Shown here one piece after another: positions 36,932-46,958 of a stretch of DNA of 64,000 nucleotides. The position numbers and the translations under genes are program-made. Below the pieces are notes generated by a model that was not told the origin of the DNA, searched no databases, and saw nothing but the letters and a program-made list of their open reading frames with translations. The DNA is from Aestuariibacter sp. GS-14 (GTDB lineage Bacteria; Pseudomonadota; Gammaproteobacteria; Enterobacterales; Alteromonadaceae): positions 62,001-126,000 of the forward strand of contig NZ_VHIP01000003.1 of NCBI RefSeq assembly GCF_006494365.1, written 5' to 3'. Position 1 is the stretch's first letter. Every line of letters begins with the position of its first letter.

Positions 36932-37849
36932 ATGCAGGAACACAAGGCGGGTGGTGCCCACGCGTCGATTGACGATGAACGCAACCAACATATCAAAATT
37001 TATGTGAATGGCGATTTGGTGCCTAAACACGAAGCAAAAGTGTCGGTTTACGACAGCGGTTTTATGTTGGGCGACGGTGTTTGGGAAGGATTGCGATTAC
37101 ACAACGGTAAGTTCGCTTTTATTGACGACCATTTAGATCGGCTGTTTGCCGGTGCCAAAGCGTTGGATATGGATATTGGTAAAACGCGTCAGCAACTCGC
37201 TGAGGCTTTGTATGCTACGGTTGAAGCAAACGGCATGACCGATGGAGTGCATGCGCGACTAATGGTTACCCGCGGTCCGAAGAAAACGCCTTATCAGGAT
37301 CCGCGTCTCAGTTTGTGGGGGCCAACGATAGTGATCATTGCGGAGTATAAATCGCAGGATTTAGCGCCGGTAGAAAAGGGCATCAAGCTATTTACTGTGC
37401 ATGTTCGAAGGGGGCATCCGGACGTACAGGATCCGCGTTTAAATTCACACAGTAAAATTAATTGTATTACCGCCATGATCCAATCATACAAAGCCGGTGC
37501 AGATGAAGCGCTAATGCTGGATCCCCACGGATTTGTGAGTACGTGTAATTCCACCAATTTTTTCATTGTAAGAAAAGGCGAGGTATGGACCTCAACTGGC
37601 GACTACGCGATGAAAGGGATTACCCGCCAAAAAACCATTGATGTGTGCCGCAAACAGGGTATTCCGGTATACGAAAAAAACTTTTCACTGGTTGATGTAT
37701 ACAGTGCTGATGAAGCCTTTGTTACCGGCACGTTCGGTGCGCAAACACCGGTTATCGACGTAGATGGCCGCACTATTGGTGAAGGCGTGCCGGGTCCTAT
37801 GGTTAAGCGTATTCGCCAGCTTTACCACGACATGGTGGAACACGGTTAG
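36932..37849 (+). CDS. Class IV PLP-dependent aminotransferase (branched-chain / D-amino-acid type)
   Basis: A 305-aa fold-type IV aminotransferase. IKIYVNGDLVPKHEAKVSVYDSGFMLGDGVWEGLR is the family N-terminus; the catalytic lysine is in LNSHSKINCITAMIQSYKAGADEALMLD; STNFFIVRKGEVWTS follows and the cofactor-phosphate region is AFVTGTFGAQTPV. The ATG at 36932 has TGAGGAAG upstream. The ~20 residues before IKIYVNG are extra. Substrate unknown: branched-chain amino acids, D-amino acids and aminodeoxychorismate are all handled by relatives. It ends 8 bp before the convergent lysR gene. Confidence 0.88.
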   Translation: MQEHKAGGAHASIDDERNQHIKIYVNGDLVPKHEAKVSVYDSGFMLGDGVWEGLRLHNGKFAFIDDHLDRLFAGAKALDMDIGKTRQQLAEALYATVEANGMTDGVHARLMVTRGPKKTPYQDPRLSLWGPTIVIIAEYKSQDLAPVEKGIKLFTVHVRRGHPDVQDPRLNSHSKINCITAMIQSYKAGADEALMLDPHGFVSTCNSTNFFIVRKGEVWTSTGDYAMKGITRQKTIDVCRKQGIPVYEKNFSLVDVYSADEAFVTGTFGAQTPVIDVDGRTIGEGVPGPMVKRIRQLYHDMVEHG

Positions 37850-37857
37850 CGAAACTG

Positions 37858-38784
37858 TTAACGCTTAACGGGGGCAGGCAGGCCGTCGTCCCAGTAAGGT
37901 GTATCACCAAAATACTGGCTGGCAAAGTCGATAAATGCGCGTACTTTGCTGGCGAGTAGCTGACGATGTGCATAAACCGCATACAGGTTGATAGGTGCGG
38001 GCTCGAGTTCCGGTAACACAACAGTCAGGTCACCCGATTTTAGTGCTTCATAACAAATGAAGGTGGGTTGCAGCACTATACCTTGTCCCAGAACGGCAAC
38101 CTGGCTCAATAAACCACCGTGGTTGCAGCTCAATCCGCCCAACTGATCGTGAGTGGTCTCCGAAAGATACTGGTGAGGCAGTGGCCCGTTATCAGCATCC
38201 AGATAGCTGTAGCGCAAGTAATTATGGGATTTTAACGCTTCCAGACTGTCAGGTGTACCACACTTAGATAAATAGGTGGGTGAGGCGCACATTACCATAC
38301 GGATTGCTGTGAGACGTTTGGCAATTAACGACGAATTGCGCAAGGTGCCAATGCGCAGCGCAATATCAAAGCCTTCTTCCACTATGTCTACCTTGCGGTC
38401 GTTTAATTGTAAATCAATATCAACAGCCGGGTATTGTTGCTGAAATGCGTAAATGAGTGGCGCCAGATGCAGGGTGGCAAACGCCACCGGGGCACTGATG
38501 CGCAGTAATCCACTGGCATGGGTTTGCATCTCGCCCAACTGATTTTCCATTTCGTCAATATCGTCGAGTACTTGTGACGCTCTTACTAAATAACGCTCAC
38601 CGGCTTCAGTTAAATGTACTTTGCGAGTGGTACGATTGAACAACCGGGTATTGAGATGGGTTTCCAGTTGAGAGACGTATTTGCTTATGAGTTGCGGACT
38701 TTTTTCCAGTCTGTCGGCTGCGCTTGCGAAAGCGCCTGATTTTGCCACTGCCACAAAAGCGCGCATTGCTTCAATTCTATCCAT
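37858..38784 (-). CDS. LysR-family transcriptional regulator (YhaJ-like by context)
   Basis: A 308-aa LTTR with an N-terminal winged helix (MDRIEAMRAFVAVAKSGAFASAADRLEKSPQLISKYVSQLE.. RLFNRTTRKVHLTEAG) and a periplasmic-binding-like effector domain. It is divergent from doxX-yqjG-ygiD. In E. coli the LTTR YhaJ activates yqjFG in response to quinone-type compounds, so this gene is the likely regulator of the divergent operon. An inverted repeat TATCAAT-N5-ATTGATA lies just upstream of its start. Confidence 0.85.
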   Translation of the reverse strand: MDRIEAMRAFVAVAKSGAFASAADRLEKSPQLISKYVSQLETHLNTRLFNRTTRKVHLTEAGERYLVRASQVLDDIDEMENQLGEMQTHASGLLRISAPVAFATLHLAPLIYAFQQQYPAVDIDLQLNDRKVDIVEEGFDIALRIGTLRNSSLIAKRLTAIRMVMCASPTYLSKCGTPDSLEALKSHNYLRYSYLDADNGPLPHQYLSETTHDQLGGLSCNHGGLLSQVAVLGQGIVLQPTFICYEALKSGDLTVVLPELEPAPINLYAVYAHRQLLASKVRAFIDFASQYFGDTPYWDDGLPAPVKR

Positions 38785-38798
38785 ATTGCCATGCTGAT

Positions 38799-38817
38799 TA
38801 TCAATGAAATATTGATA
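38799..38817. promoter_or_regulatory. Candidate LysR-type binding site
   Basis: Perfect 7-bp inverted repeat TATCAATGAAATATTGATA, 15 bp upstream of the lysR start and 117 bp upstream of doxX. Position and symmetry fit an LTTR site that serves both divergent genes. Confidence 0.55.
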
Positions 38818-38933
38818 GTTAGTCTATTTTAAGTGGCTTAATCAATCAATAGAGAGTGAGTATAGTGAACACACTGATGATGCGAAGGGAATTAACCACT
38901 CGCGACTACCACTTAATTGAATGAGGAAAAATC

Positions 38934-39395
38934 ATGAATACTAAATTACTTACTTCTCTGTTTGAGTCTGATGCTGGCTGGTCTGCATTGATCCTGCGAG
39001 CGCCGGTTGGCCTCGTATTGGCGGCACATGGTGCACAAAAATTGTTCGCCTGGTTTGGCGGCTATGGACTGGAAGGTACCGGTCAATATATGGAAAGCAT
39101 TGGTTTAGCCCCTGGCTTTTTAATGGCCTTGTTAGCCGGAAGCGCAGAGTTTTTTGGTGGCCTGGCGTTAGTGCTGGGACTACTAACACGGCCGGCTGCA
39201 CTGGTGAGCGCTTTTACTATGCTGATTGCAATTTTTACTGCTCACATTAGTAATGGCCTTTTCCTGTCGAATGGCGGCTACGAATACGCACTGGCCTTGT
39301 TTGCTGCAACACTGTCGCTGGTATTCAGCGGTGCAGGTCGGTGGTCGTTGGATGGTTTAGTTGCCCGGAAATTTGCGGCCGTCAGTGCGCAGTAG
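38934..39395 (+). CDS. DoxX-family membrane protein (YqjF-like)
   Basis: A 153-aa protein with four hydrophobic segments. DoxX family marks: LILRAPVGLVLAAHGAQKLFAWFGGYGLEGT, MALLAGSAEFFGGLALVLGLLTRPAALV and a C-terminal FAATLSLVFSGAGRWSLDGL. E. coli YqjF, of the same family, precedes yqjG as here, and the pair responds to aromatic/quinone compounds. Biochemical role unsettled. Good ribosome binding site (ATGAGGAAAAATC). First gene of a three-gene operon. Confidence 0.87.
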   Translation: MNTKLLTSLFESDAGWSALILRAPVGLVLAAHGAQKLFAWFGGYGLEGTGQYMESIGLAPGFLMALLAGSAEFFGGLALVLGLLTRPAALVSAFTMLIAIFTAHISNGLFLSNGGYEYALALFAATLSLVFSGAGRWSLDGLVARKFAAVSAQ

Positions 39396-39416
39396 TTCGT
39401 ACAAAAGGAGGCAGGC

Positions 39417-40367
39417 ATGTTAGTCAATGGAAAATGGGATGCCGATTGGCATCCCGTTCAAAATAAAGATGAGCAGGGCAGGTTTATCCGACAAACCTCA
39501 TCCTTTCGCAATTGGATAACGCCCGACGGTACACCGGGCCCCACCGGTAAAGGCGGGTTTAAGGCCGAGCCTGGACGTTATCACCTTTATGCGGCGTTAA
39601 TCTGTCCTTGGGCAAGCCGGGTTTTAGCGGTGTTAGCCCTGAAAGGATTAACCCGCTACATCAGTGTGACGATTGTCAATCCGCAACTGAGTGAACAGGG
39701 GTGGCAATTCGGTGGGTATGAGGGGGCTGAGCCAGACCCAATGTTACATGCAACCTATTTGCATGAGATCTACAGCAAGGCGGATACTGGTTTCACCGGA
39801 CGTGCCACGGTTCCTGTGTTGTGGGATAAACAACAACAAACCATAGTGAACAATGAATCGGCTGATATTGTTCGAATGCTGAATACCGCTTTTTCCGGGT
39901 ACACGCAGCATGGACCCAACTTGTATCCTGCGCATTTAGCAAAAGATATCGATCAGTGGAATGATGTGATTTACGCCCGTTTGAACAATGGCGTGTATCA
40001 GGCAGGGTTTGCATCGTCACAACAGGCGTACAATGAAGCCTTTGACAACGTATTTTCTATGCTTGAGCAATTGGAAAGCGCGCTCGATGACGGACGCAAG
40101 TACCTGTTAGGTGATCAACTTACCGAAACCGATATTCGGCTATTTGTCACCCTGGTGCGTTTTGATGCCGCTTACTACAGCTTGTTTAAGTGCAATAAAA
40201 AGCATATACGGGATTATCAATATCTGCATCGGTATATGCTTCGAATCATGCAGTTGGACGGGATGGCTGGAACAGTAAGCATCAATCACATCAAAGCCGG
40301 GTATTATTCTATTAAAGCGCTGAATCCATCGGGTATTATCCCCAAAGGGCCGGAGTTAAGTTTATGA
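39417..40367 (+). CDS. yqjG: Glutathionyl-hydroquinone reductase (Xi-class GST, YqjG/EcnA type)
   Basis: A 316-aa protein that reduces glutathionyl-hydroquinones to hydroquinones. The catalytic cysteine is in ALICPWASRVLAVLALKGL (~residue 63). Other Xi-class marks are FRNWITPDGTPGPTGKGGFKAEPGRYHLYA upstream of it and the C-terminal HRYMLRIMQLDGMAGTVSINHIKAGYYSI. It follows doxX by ~21 bp with an AAAGGAGG ribosome binding site and overlaps ygiD by four bases. Confidence 0.93.
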   Translation: MLVNGKWDADWHPVQNKDEQGRFIRQTSSFRNWITPDGTPGPTGKGGFKAEPGRYHLYAALICPWASRVLAVLALKGLTRYISVTIVNPQLSEQGWQFGGYEGAEPDPMLHATYLHEIYSKADTGFTGRATVPVLWDKQQQTIVNNESADIVRMLNTAFSGYTQHGPNLYPAHLAKDIDQWNDVIYARLNNGVYQAGFASSQQAYNEAFDNVFSMLEQLESALDDGRKYLLGDQLTETDIRLFVTLVRFDAAYYSLFKCNKKHIRDYQYLHRYMLRIMQLDGMAGTVSINHIKAGYYSIKALNPSGIIPKGPELSL

Positions 40368-41161
40368 GTTCCTCACATCAAATTGTGTTTATTTCCCATG
40401 GCGGTGGTCCGCTGCCGTTGTTAAATGATCCTGCTCATGCCGCGCTGATTAAACAACTTGTTCATTTACCCAAGCGATTGCGTAAACCTAAAGCAATTAT
40501 AGTGGTGAGTGCGCATTGGGAGGCACAAGACATTCGGGTAACCAGCGCGTTAAAGCCTGAATTGGTTTACGACTATTATGGCTTTCCCCCTGAAAGTTAT
40601 AATATTACTTATCCTTGCGCGGGTGCGCCAGATTTAGCTGAGAGTATTGTTAATGCGCTAATTAAAGCTGGCATTCAGGCGGGTAAAGAATCTAAACGTG
40701 GGCTTGATCATGGTGTATTTGTGCCGCTGAAACTCATGTACCCCAACGCGGACATTCCGGTTGTTCAGGTGTCGTTGTCAGCATCACTTGATCCAGAACT
40801 GCATCTTAAAATAGGTGAGGTATTGTCGAACCTACCTGATGAAGACTTGCTCATTATTGGTTCGGGGTTTTCGTTCCATAACATGCGGGCATTTTTCTCG
40901 CCGTCAACGGAACAAAGTGATGGGCTAAATTACGCTTTTGAACAATGGCTGAAAAGCACCTTGTCTGCCGCTAACGACTATTCGCATATCCGGGAACAAC
41001 TGAATGACTGGCAACATGCTCCTGGTGCGCGCTTTTGTCATCCACGAGAAGAGCATTTACTGCCACTGTTGGTCTGCGCCGGTGCAGCGGGACGGGGCAC
41101 TGATGACTACGAAGAAATCACGGTGTTGAATAAACGCGCTGGTTTCTTTGGGTGGCTTTAA
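40364..41161 (+). CDS. ygiD: DODA-type extradiol dioxygenase (YgiD-like)
   Basis: A 265-aa LigB/DODA-type protein. Metal-binding histidines are visible in FISHGGGPLPLL, VVSAHWEAQD and GLDHGVFVPLKLMYP, with the late HPREEHLLPLLVCAGAA segment (active-site His). It opens catechol-type rings; E. coli YgiD is a 4,5-DOPA extradiol dioxygenase. Its start overlaps yqjG (ATGA), so the two are translated together. This fits a quinone/catechol detoxification cassette. Confidence 0.92.
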   Translation: MSSSHQIVFISHGGGPLPLLNDPAHAALIKQLVHLPKRLRKPKAIIVVSAHWEAQDIRVTSALKPELVYDYYGFPPESYNITYPCAGAPDLAESIVNALIKAGIQAGKESKRGLDHGVFVPLKLMYPNADIPVVQVSLSASLDPELHLKIGEVLSNLPDEDLLIIGSGFSFHNMRAFFSPSTEQSDGLNYAFEQWLKSTLSAANDYSHIREQLNDWQHAPGARFCHPREEHLLPLLVCAGAAGRGTDDYEEITVLNKRAGFFGWL

Positions 41162-41175
41162 GGTTGTTCAGCTTG

Positions 41176-42159
41176 TTAGAGCTTGTTTAGGGCTATTCGG
41201 GTGTGATGGTGAAGTGCCCGGTTTATTTTGGCATGGGATGGACTCCATCCGCTCAAAAAGCGGTGAAAGTCGGCGCTGGCAATGTCGTACAAGTCGCGCC
41301 AGTGCAGGCATACATTGGCAGCGAACTGTGTGTCGAATCGTTTCACCAGCCGCTCAGCCAATGTTTCAAAATAGCTATCCAGCAAAGACTCTGTTTGCGT
41401 TAGCAATTGGCTTTCAGTAAGGGCGCTGCCCAGAAAATAGGTGACATCCTGCACGCCCGTGCCGCCGCCTACATATTGAAAATCCACCGCAGCTACGTGG
41501 TGTAAATCTTCACTGAAACAAAAGTTCGCCAGTTTGGCGTCGCCATGGATAAGGGTTTGATACGGGCAATTGCGAAGCGCATTGTCCAGTTTTGATGCCG
41601 AACTTTTTAACGGCCCACTTTCCATGTTTTGCCACTCATCCTGGCGGGTTCCCAGGTGCCAGTAACTGCCTCTTTCCCATAATTCATCGGGAGCAGTATT
41701 GATGTATTCTGCATGAAATGCAGCCAGCCAACGTAACACCGGCTCACATTGCTGCGGTGTCAGTTGATCAGGGCGGGCAGGATATCCTTCAAAGTCTAAG
41801 TCGGATAATACCAGACACTGGCTGTCTGTGAGTTGTTGCTGAGCAATCAAACGTGGAAGCGCACAATGCTTTGGCTTTGCATACTTTTGGTAAAATTCAC
41901 GTTCAACAGCATAGGAGTGCCACTTACGTTGCTGACTAACCTGACTATTCCGACCTCTGGGGTGTTTGAAGTCTGCTGGCTGGCAAATCCATTTAACTAT
42001 AAAAGGGGTTTGATGTGCAGGTGAGAAGCAACGAACCAATTTGCCAAAGTTACTCCACAATGGCTGTACAAGGGTAAATTGCTCAAGCGCAGAGTCCTGA
42101 GTTACCGAATATAGCCAATCCATAATGTGGTTAGGGAGTAAAGCGTGTTGCGTCTTCAT
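41176..42159 (-). CDS. Phosphotransferase of the CHK/ecdysteroid kinase-like family
   Basis: A 327-aa kinase-fold protein. Catalytic loop LIHGDAKLANFCF and metal-binding VAAVDFQYVGGGTGVQDVTYFLGSAL match the choline-kinase/aminoglycoside phosphotransferase superfamily, CHK branch (PF02958-like). The N-terminal lysine region is TPFIVKWICQP. The substrate is a small hydroxylated molecule, not predictable here. It lies downstream of rne on the same strand but behind the rne terminator, so it is probably a separate unit. Confidence 0.75.
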   Translation of the reverse strand: MKTQHALLPNHIMDWLYSVTQDSALEQFTLVQPLWSNFGKLVRCFSPAHQTPFIVKWICQPADFKHPRGRNSQVSQQRKWHSYAVEREFYQKYAKPKHCALPRLIAQQQLTDSQCLVLSDLDFEGYPARPDQLTPQQCEPVLRWLAAFHAEYINTAPDELWERGSYWHLGTRQDEWQNMESGPLKSSASKLDNALRNCPYQTLIHGDAKLANFCFSEDLHHVAAVDFQYVGGGTGVQDVTYFLGSALTESQLLTQTESLLDSYFETLAERLVKRFDTQFAANVCLHWRDLYDIASADFHRFLSGWSPSHAKINRALHHHTRIALNKL

Positions 42160-42174
42160 GATATTGCGGGTAAT

Positions 42175-42200
42175 AAAAAAGGCGGCTTATCGGCCGCCTT
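42175..42200 (-). terminator. Rho-independent terminator of rne
   Basis: On the minus strand GGCGGC/GCCGCC stem with a short loop followed by six T (plus strand AAAAAAGGCGGC). It begins 9 bp after the rne stop. Confidence 0.88.
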
Positions 42201-42208
42201 TGTGATGC

Positions 42209-45200
42209 TTACAATGTTGCAGGCCGCGTAGTTGGAGCCGACGCAGAGTTGGTCGCGCTGGCTATCGTGGCCGACCTACCTGAAATAATCAGGGCAGGAC
42301 GCTGACCATCCTGTTTGGCTGTTAACGCAATGTCTACAATCGGATCATTCACTACTGGTGGATTAGCCATTGGGTGAGACACGCTGAATTTACCCAGGCT
42401 ACTTGCCATCTGAACAACCGATACCGTTTTTACTGCTTTAGCAGGCTTAGCTTCAACAGCTGGTGCTTGCTCTGCAACTGTTTCCACAGGCGCTACTGCT
42501 TCTGGTATAGCTTCTTCGGTTACCGGTATTCCGGCTTCCGCTTCTGCTTCAGCTTCAACTTGCGCTGTTTCAGCAACCGGAACGTCGTTTTCAACATCGG
42601 ATTCAGTCGCATTCAACTGAACATCCGCGTTCACGCTGTCCGCAGCTTCGCTTGCTTCAATAGCTTCCGGGGCTTCGGCAATCTGTGTTGATTCAGGCAC
42701 AACCTCTTCTACAGGCGTTGGAGTAGCTTCTTCGACTGGTGTTGCGGTTTCTTCAACCACCGGTGCCGCTTCAGCCTCCAGGTTAATCTCTACCTGCTTG
42801 GGCTCTGCCGATGGGTTTTCTGCTAGCTCGCTAGTGCTTTCAGGCATATCGAACTGCAATTCGTCCTGTTGAACTGGCTGAGCTGCGTCGTCTTCTGCTT
42901 CAGGCTGCTTTTCTTTCTTACGACGCTGTCCTGCTGCACGAGCATGACGAGGCGAACGACGACTGCGGCTGCGTGAACCTTTTTCTGCTTTCGCATTGTC
43001 GTCATCTGAATCGGTTTGCTCTGCGTTGTCTGCATCGCTAACAACTGGCATTGACTCTGCATCTGAATCTGTTGCTACTGTTTGATTTACAACAGGCGCG
43101 TCAGACTGAGTTTGTGTTGTAACCTCAGCAATGTCAGATTCTGTTGTATCAACTACTGCAGCAGCCTTCTCAGCTTTTGCAACGTCTGCCTTTTTCGTTT
43201 CAACCGGCACAGTTTGAGCATTGTCAGTTTTCTTATCGTCAGCCTGATTAGCCTTGGCTCTTACGCTGCCTTTCATGTTACGGCGCTGACGACGCTCTCT
43301 GACTACTCTCTTCTCGGTAGTCTGCTCCTCAGTCACTTCAGTCGCTACCACTTCGGTGCTTTCTACCTGAGTAGTGTCTTGAGCTCTATCAGACTGCGGT
43401 TTACGTGAACGGTTTCTGCCACGATTATTATTGCGGTCCTGACGTGGCTTGTTGCCCGAAGATTCGTTTGACGCTTCTTTTTCTGGCGCGTCAGTTGAAC
43501 GCTCACTGCTATCCTTGCGACGATTCTTATTATTGTTGCGAGGATTACGGCGATTATCGCTCTGGCGTTTGCGGTTGTTCTGCCCGCCATTGCGGTTAGG
43601 CTTTGGCTCTTCTTTCGGCGCTTCTTCTTCACTGCTGAACAGCTTGCTTAACCAGTTGCCTAAGGCAGCGAACAAGCTAGGTTTCTGCTCAACTTTGGTT
43701 TCCTGAACAACGGGCTGAACAATAGGAGCCTGAGTTGGCGCTATAAAGCCCTGTAATGCTGGCTCTTCACGCTTAACAGGAACCACAGAACGCGGATTAT
43801 CGTCGTCTGAATCCAGTTCAGCCAGCTTAATGTTGTAGCTGGCATCTGTGATCACATCATCAGTACGGTGGCGTACAATTTGATAATGCGGCGTTTCAAA
43901 ATTCGGGTTTGGAATGATTAGCAAGCTAACGCCGTGGCGCTTTTCAATACTTTGAATCGCTTTGCGTTTTTCATTTAACAAATAAGTAGCAACCGGAACA
44001 GGTAATTGCGCTTCGATTTGACCTGTATTGTCTTTGATGCTCTCTTCTTCAAGAATTCGAAGAATCGACAACGCCAGCGATTCTGTACCACGGATAGTGC
44101 CGAGACCAGAACAGCGGGGACATACGTGATGGGTAGACTCACCCAGTGACGGACGCAGACGCTGTCGGGACATTTCAAGCAAACCAAAGCGCGAAATGCG
44201 ACCAAGTTGTATACGAGCTCGGTCAGGGCGCACAGCTTCTTTAATGCGGTTTTCTACTTCGCGCTGGTGACGTACTGGTGTCATATCGATAAAGTCGATA
44301 ACCACCAGACCACCCAGGTCGCGCAAACGCAACTGTCTAGCAATTTCGTCGGCAGCTTCCAGGTTGGTATTTAATGCCGTTTCCTCAATGTCTCCGCCTT
44401 TGGTTGCGCGAGCAGAGTTGATATCGATTGATGTCAGCGCTTCTGTTGGGTCGATAACAATTGAACCGCCTGATGGTAAGCGAACTTCACGTTCAAACGC
44501 TGATTCGATCTGACTTTCAATTTGATAATGGTTGAATAAGGGCACATCGCCTTTATACAGTTTTACCCGGTTAGCAAAGTCTGGTCGAACTAATTGAATG
44601 TGTTGCAGAGCCTGTTCGTACACGCTTGGCTTGTCGATCAGAATCTCACCGACATCGCGACGCAAATAGTCACGGATAGCGCGAACGATAACATTGCTTT
44701 CCTGGTGAATCAGGAAGGGAGCAGGGCGCTCTTCAGCTACTTTAGATACGGCTTCCCAATGGGTTAGCAGTACGCGTAAATCCCACGCGAGTTCTTCATA
44801 TGATTTACCAACACCGGCGGTACGAACAATCAGTCCCATACCATCAGGTAGTTCCAGTTCGTTCAGTGCGGTTTTTAAGTCTGTGCGCTCATCGCCTTCG
44901 ATGCGGCGAGAAATACCACCTGCACGCGGATTGTTGGGCATCAGCACCAGATAACTACCTGCCAGTGACAGGAAAGTGGTGAGTGCTGCACCTTTTTGAC
45001 CGCGTTCTTCTTTATCGATCTGAACAATAACTTCCTGTCCTTCCTTGATCACATCTTTGATGTTTGGACGGCCTTCGAGTTTGTAATCTTTAGGGAAATA
45101 AGTGCGGGCAATTTCTTTGAGGGGAAGGAAACCGTGGCGGTCTGCGCCATAATCGACAAACGCTGCTTCCAGACTGGGTTCGACGCGGGTGATTTTACCT

Positions 45201-45328
45201 TTATAGATGTTGGCTTTTTTTTGCTCGTGTCCTGGACTTTCGATGTCCAAATCGTACAGGCGCTGCCCGTCGACTAAGGCTACTCGCAACTCTTCTTGTT
45301 GAGTTGCATTGATTAGCATTCTTTTCAT
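42209..45328 (-). CDS. rne: Ribonuclease E
   Basis: Essential endonuclease and degradosome scaffold, 1039 aa (E. coli 1061). S1 RNA-binding domain ~36-120; 5'-sensor/RNase H-like regions; catalytic aspartates in [12 protein letters not shown] and VVIDFIDM (positions of E. coli D303 and D346); the Zn-link CPRCSG at ~405. The C-terminal half (from ~520) is low-complexity scaffold: an arginine/asparagine-rich RNA-binding segment (~590-660), then long Glu/Val/Ala-rich stretches (~700-960), and a conserved-looking tail [18 protein letters not shown]. Divergent from rluC, as in E. coli. Confidence 0.97.
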   Translation of the reverse strand: MKRMLINATQQEELRVALVDGQRLYDLDIESPGHEQKKANIYKGKITRVEPSLEAAFVDYGADRHGFLPLKEIARTYFPKDYKLEGRPNIKDVIKEGQEVIVQIDKEERGQKGAALTTFLSLAGSYLVLMPNNPRAGGISRRIEGDERTDLKTALNELELPDGMGLIVRTAGVGKSYEELAWDLRVLLTHWEAVSKVAEERPAPFLIHQESNVIVRAIRDYLRRDVGEILIDKPSVYEQALQHIQLVRPDFANRVKLYKGDVPLFNHYQIESQIESAFEREVRLPSGGSIVIDPTEALTSIDINSARATKGGDIEETALNTNLEAADEIARQLRLRDLGGLVVIDFIDMTPVRHQREVENRIKEAVRPDRARIQLGRISRFGLLEMSRQRLRPSLGESTHHVCPRCSGLGTIRGTESLALSILRILEEESIKDNTGQIEAQLPVPVATYLLNEKRKAIQSIEKRHGVSLLIIPNPNFETPHYQIVRHRTDDVITDASYNIKLAELDSDDDNPRSVVPVKREEPALQGFIAPTQAPIVQPVVQETKVEQKPSLFAALGNWLSKLFSSEEEAPKEEPKPNRNGGQNNRKRQSDNRRNPRNNNKNRRKDSSERSTDAPEKEASNESSGNKPRQDRNNNRGRNRSRKPQSDRAQDTTQVESTEVVATEVTEEQTTEKRVVRERRQRRNMKGSVRAKANQADDKKTDNAQTVPVETKKADVAKAEKAAAVVDTTESDIAEVTTQTQSDAPVVNQTVATDSDAESMPVVSDADNAEQTDSDDDNAKAEKGSRSRSRRSPRHARAAGQRRKKEKQPEAEDDAAQPVQQDELQFDMPESTSELAENPSAEPKQVEINLEAEAAPVVEETATPVEEATPTPVEEVVPESTQIAEAPEAIEASEAADSVNADVQLNATESDVENDVPVAETAQVEAEAEAEAGIPVTEEAIPEAVAPVETVAEQAPAVEAKPAKAVKTVSVVQMASSLGKFSVSHPMANPPVVNDPIVDIALTAKQDGQRPALIISGRSATIASATNSASAPTTRPATL

Positions 45329-46004
45329 TGTATCTGACTCTGTAATAGTGCTTACAGCCGCCTAGATACACAATTGTAATGACTGTGCAAAACCTCACCG
45401 CGCAACCTCTCGTTGGGCGGGGATCCTGTTGTAAGTTGTATTACCCTTAATTTTCTCGGCCACAGCGTGTTTTCCGCTCGGCGTTCTGTCTGTTATTGGG
45501 TGTCGGGAACAACGGGCCCTGATTCACTTTTTTTGTAGGTACCGACATTAACTTCAGAGAGTCAGTACGCTTTTGTCAATTCAATTCTGTATGTCTAAAC
45601 GGCAAAACGATTTTCGCTCTAATCGCGGTAGTTTTCGAAGCGGGCAAGTGCCATCGCTGCGTTATTCCCTCATTGCTTTCTTGATTTGCTTACGGCTTAA
45701 CCGTTGCACATGAGGACACCACGACATGTCATTAAACTTAATTAAGCTTAATGTTGATTATTTTAACATCGCGCATGACGGTCTGTTTGGGTAGTGCCTT
45801 TGCGGTTAAAACATTCGGATTATCGCATCAAAGTTTAAAAATAGGCAAGTAATACCGATTAAAGTGCCAAATAAAACTGCCATAAAGCGCGCCTCGTTGG
45901 ATTTCAGCGTGCCTCGGCCATTCTTTTACTCAACTTTACAGCCCAAAAATAAAGTTGTTGAAATCACTTACTCCGCAGCAGGGGATAGGATAAAATGACG
46001 CGGC
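45329..46004. other. 676-bp non-coding region between divergent rne and rluC
   Basis: Most of it probably encodes the rne 5' leader (minus strand). In E. coli the long rne leader folds into hairpins used for autoregulation; a long leader here is inferred from the gap size. I saw an AT-rich palindromic patch (TTAATTAAGCTTAA, ~45737) and no open reading frame worth calling. The rluC side is AT-rich with a possible -10 close to the start. Confidence 0.5.
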
Positions 46005-46958
46005 ATGAATACATCTAATCCATCCCAAGTACAATTAATTGAAGCTGAGCCGGATCTCGCCGGGCAGCGCATCGATAACTTTTTACGCACACAATTAAAG
46101 GGCGTACCGAAGAGTCTTATTTACCGCATTCTTCGCAAAGGTGAAGTCAGGGTAAACAAAAAGCGGGTAAAGCCTGAGTACAAACTGCAGCCTGGCGATG
46201 TTATTCGCATTCCGCCGGTAAAAGTAAGTGACAAGCCCGAAGCGCCATCGCCTAAACTGAATAAAATTGCCAGTTTAGAAGACCATATTCTGTTTGAAGA
46301 CGATCACATCATTGTGTTTAACAAGCCTTCGGGCCTGGCTGTACACGGTGGCAGTGGTTTGAGTTTTGGGTTGATTGAAGGTCTGCGTGCATTGCGCCCC
46401 GAAGCGAAGTTTATGGAACTGGTTCATCGCCTCGACCGCGATACATCAGGATGTATTCTGGTGGCTAAAAAGCGTTCAGCACTTCGCCATATGCACGAGC
46501 AGCTGCGCGAAGGGAAAATGGACAAGCGTTATCACGCACTGGTGAAAGGTCAGTGGCCGGATAATCGCTTCAAGGTAAAAGCCCCATTACAAAAAAATGT
46601 TCTGCAATCGGGTGAGCGGTTAGTGAACGTATCAGAGCACGGCAAACCATCGGAAACACGCTATCGTATACTGGAGCGATTTGCACAGGCTACGTTGGTG
46701 GAGGCTTCGCCCATTACAGGCAGAACACACCAGATCCGCGTACATTGTTTGCATGCCGGTCATCCCATTGCCTGTGATGATAAATACGGCGATGCTGAAT
46801 TTGACCAGACTATGCTCAGCGTGGGGTTAAACCGATTGTTCCTGCATGCGGCCAGCTTGCGTTTATTTCATCCAAAAACAGAAGAGCCTGTTACATTTAA
46901 CGCGCCACTTGACGATGTGTTAAGCAGAACCTTAGAGAAACTCAATGAAGCAGTATGA
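46005..46958 (+). CDS. rluC: 23S rRNA pseudouridine synthase RluC (955/2504/2580)
   Basis: A 317-aa RluA-family synthase: S4 domain at the N-terminus (QRIDNFLRTQLKGVPKSLIYRILRKGEVRVNKKR), the catalytic aspartate motif LVHRLDRDTSGCIL (~residue 145), and the ITGRTHQIRVHCLHAGHPI segment. Position divergent from rne supports RluC over RluD. Its last 14 bases overlap the HAD gene, so the two are translationally coupled. Confidence 0.95.
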   Translation: MNTSNPSQVQLIEAEPDLAGQRIDNFLRTQLKGVPKSLIYRILRKGEVRVNKKRVKPEYKLQPGDVIRIPPVKVSDKPEAPSPKLNKIASLEDHILFEDDHIIVFNKPSGLAVHGGSGLSFGLIEGLRALRPEAKFMELVHRLDRDTSGCILVAKKRSALRHMHEQLREGKMDKRYHALVKGQWPDNRFKVKAPLQKNVLQSGERLVNVSEHGKPSETRYRILERFAQATLVEASPITGRTHQIRVHCLHAGHPIACDDKYGDAEFDQTMLSVGLNRLFLHAASLRLFHPKTEEPVTFNAPLDDVLSRTLEKLNEAV

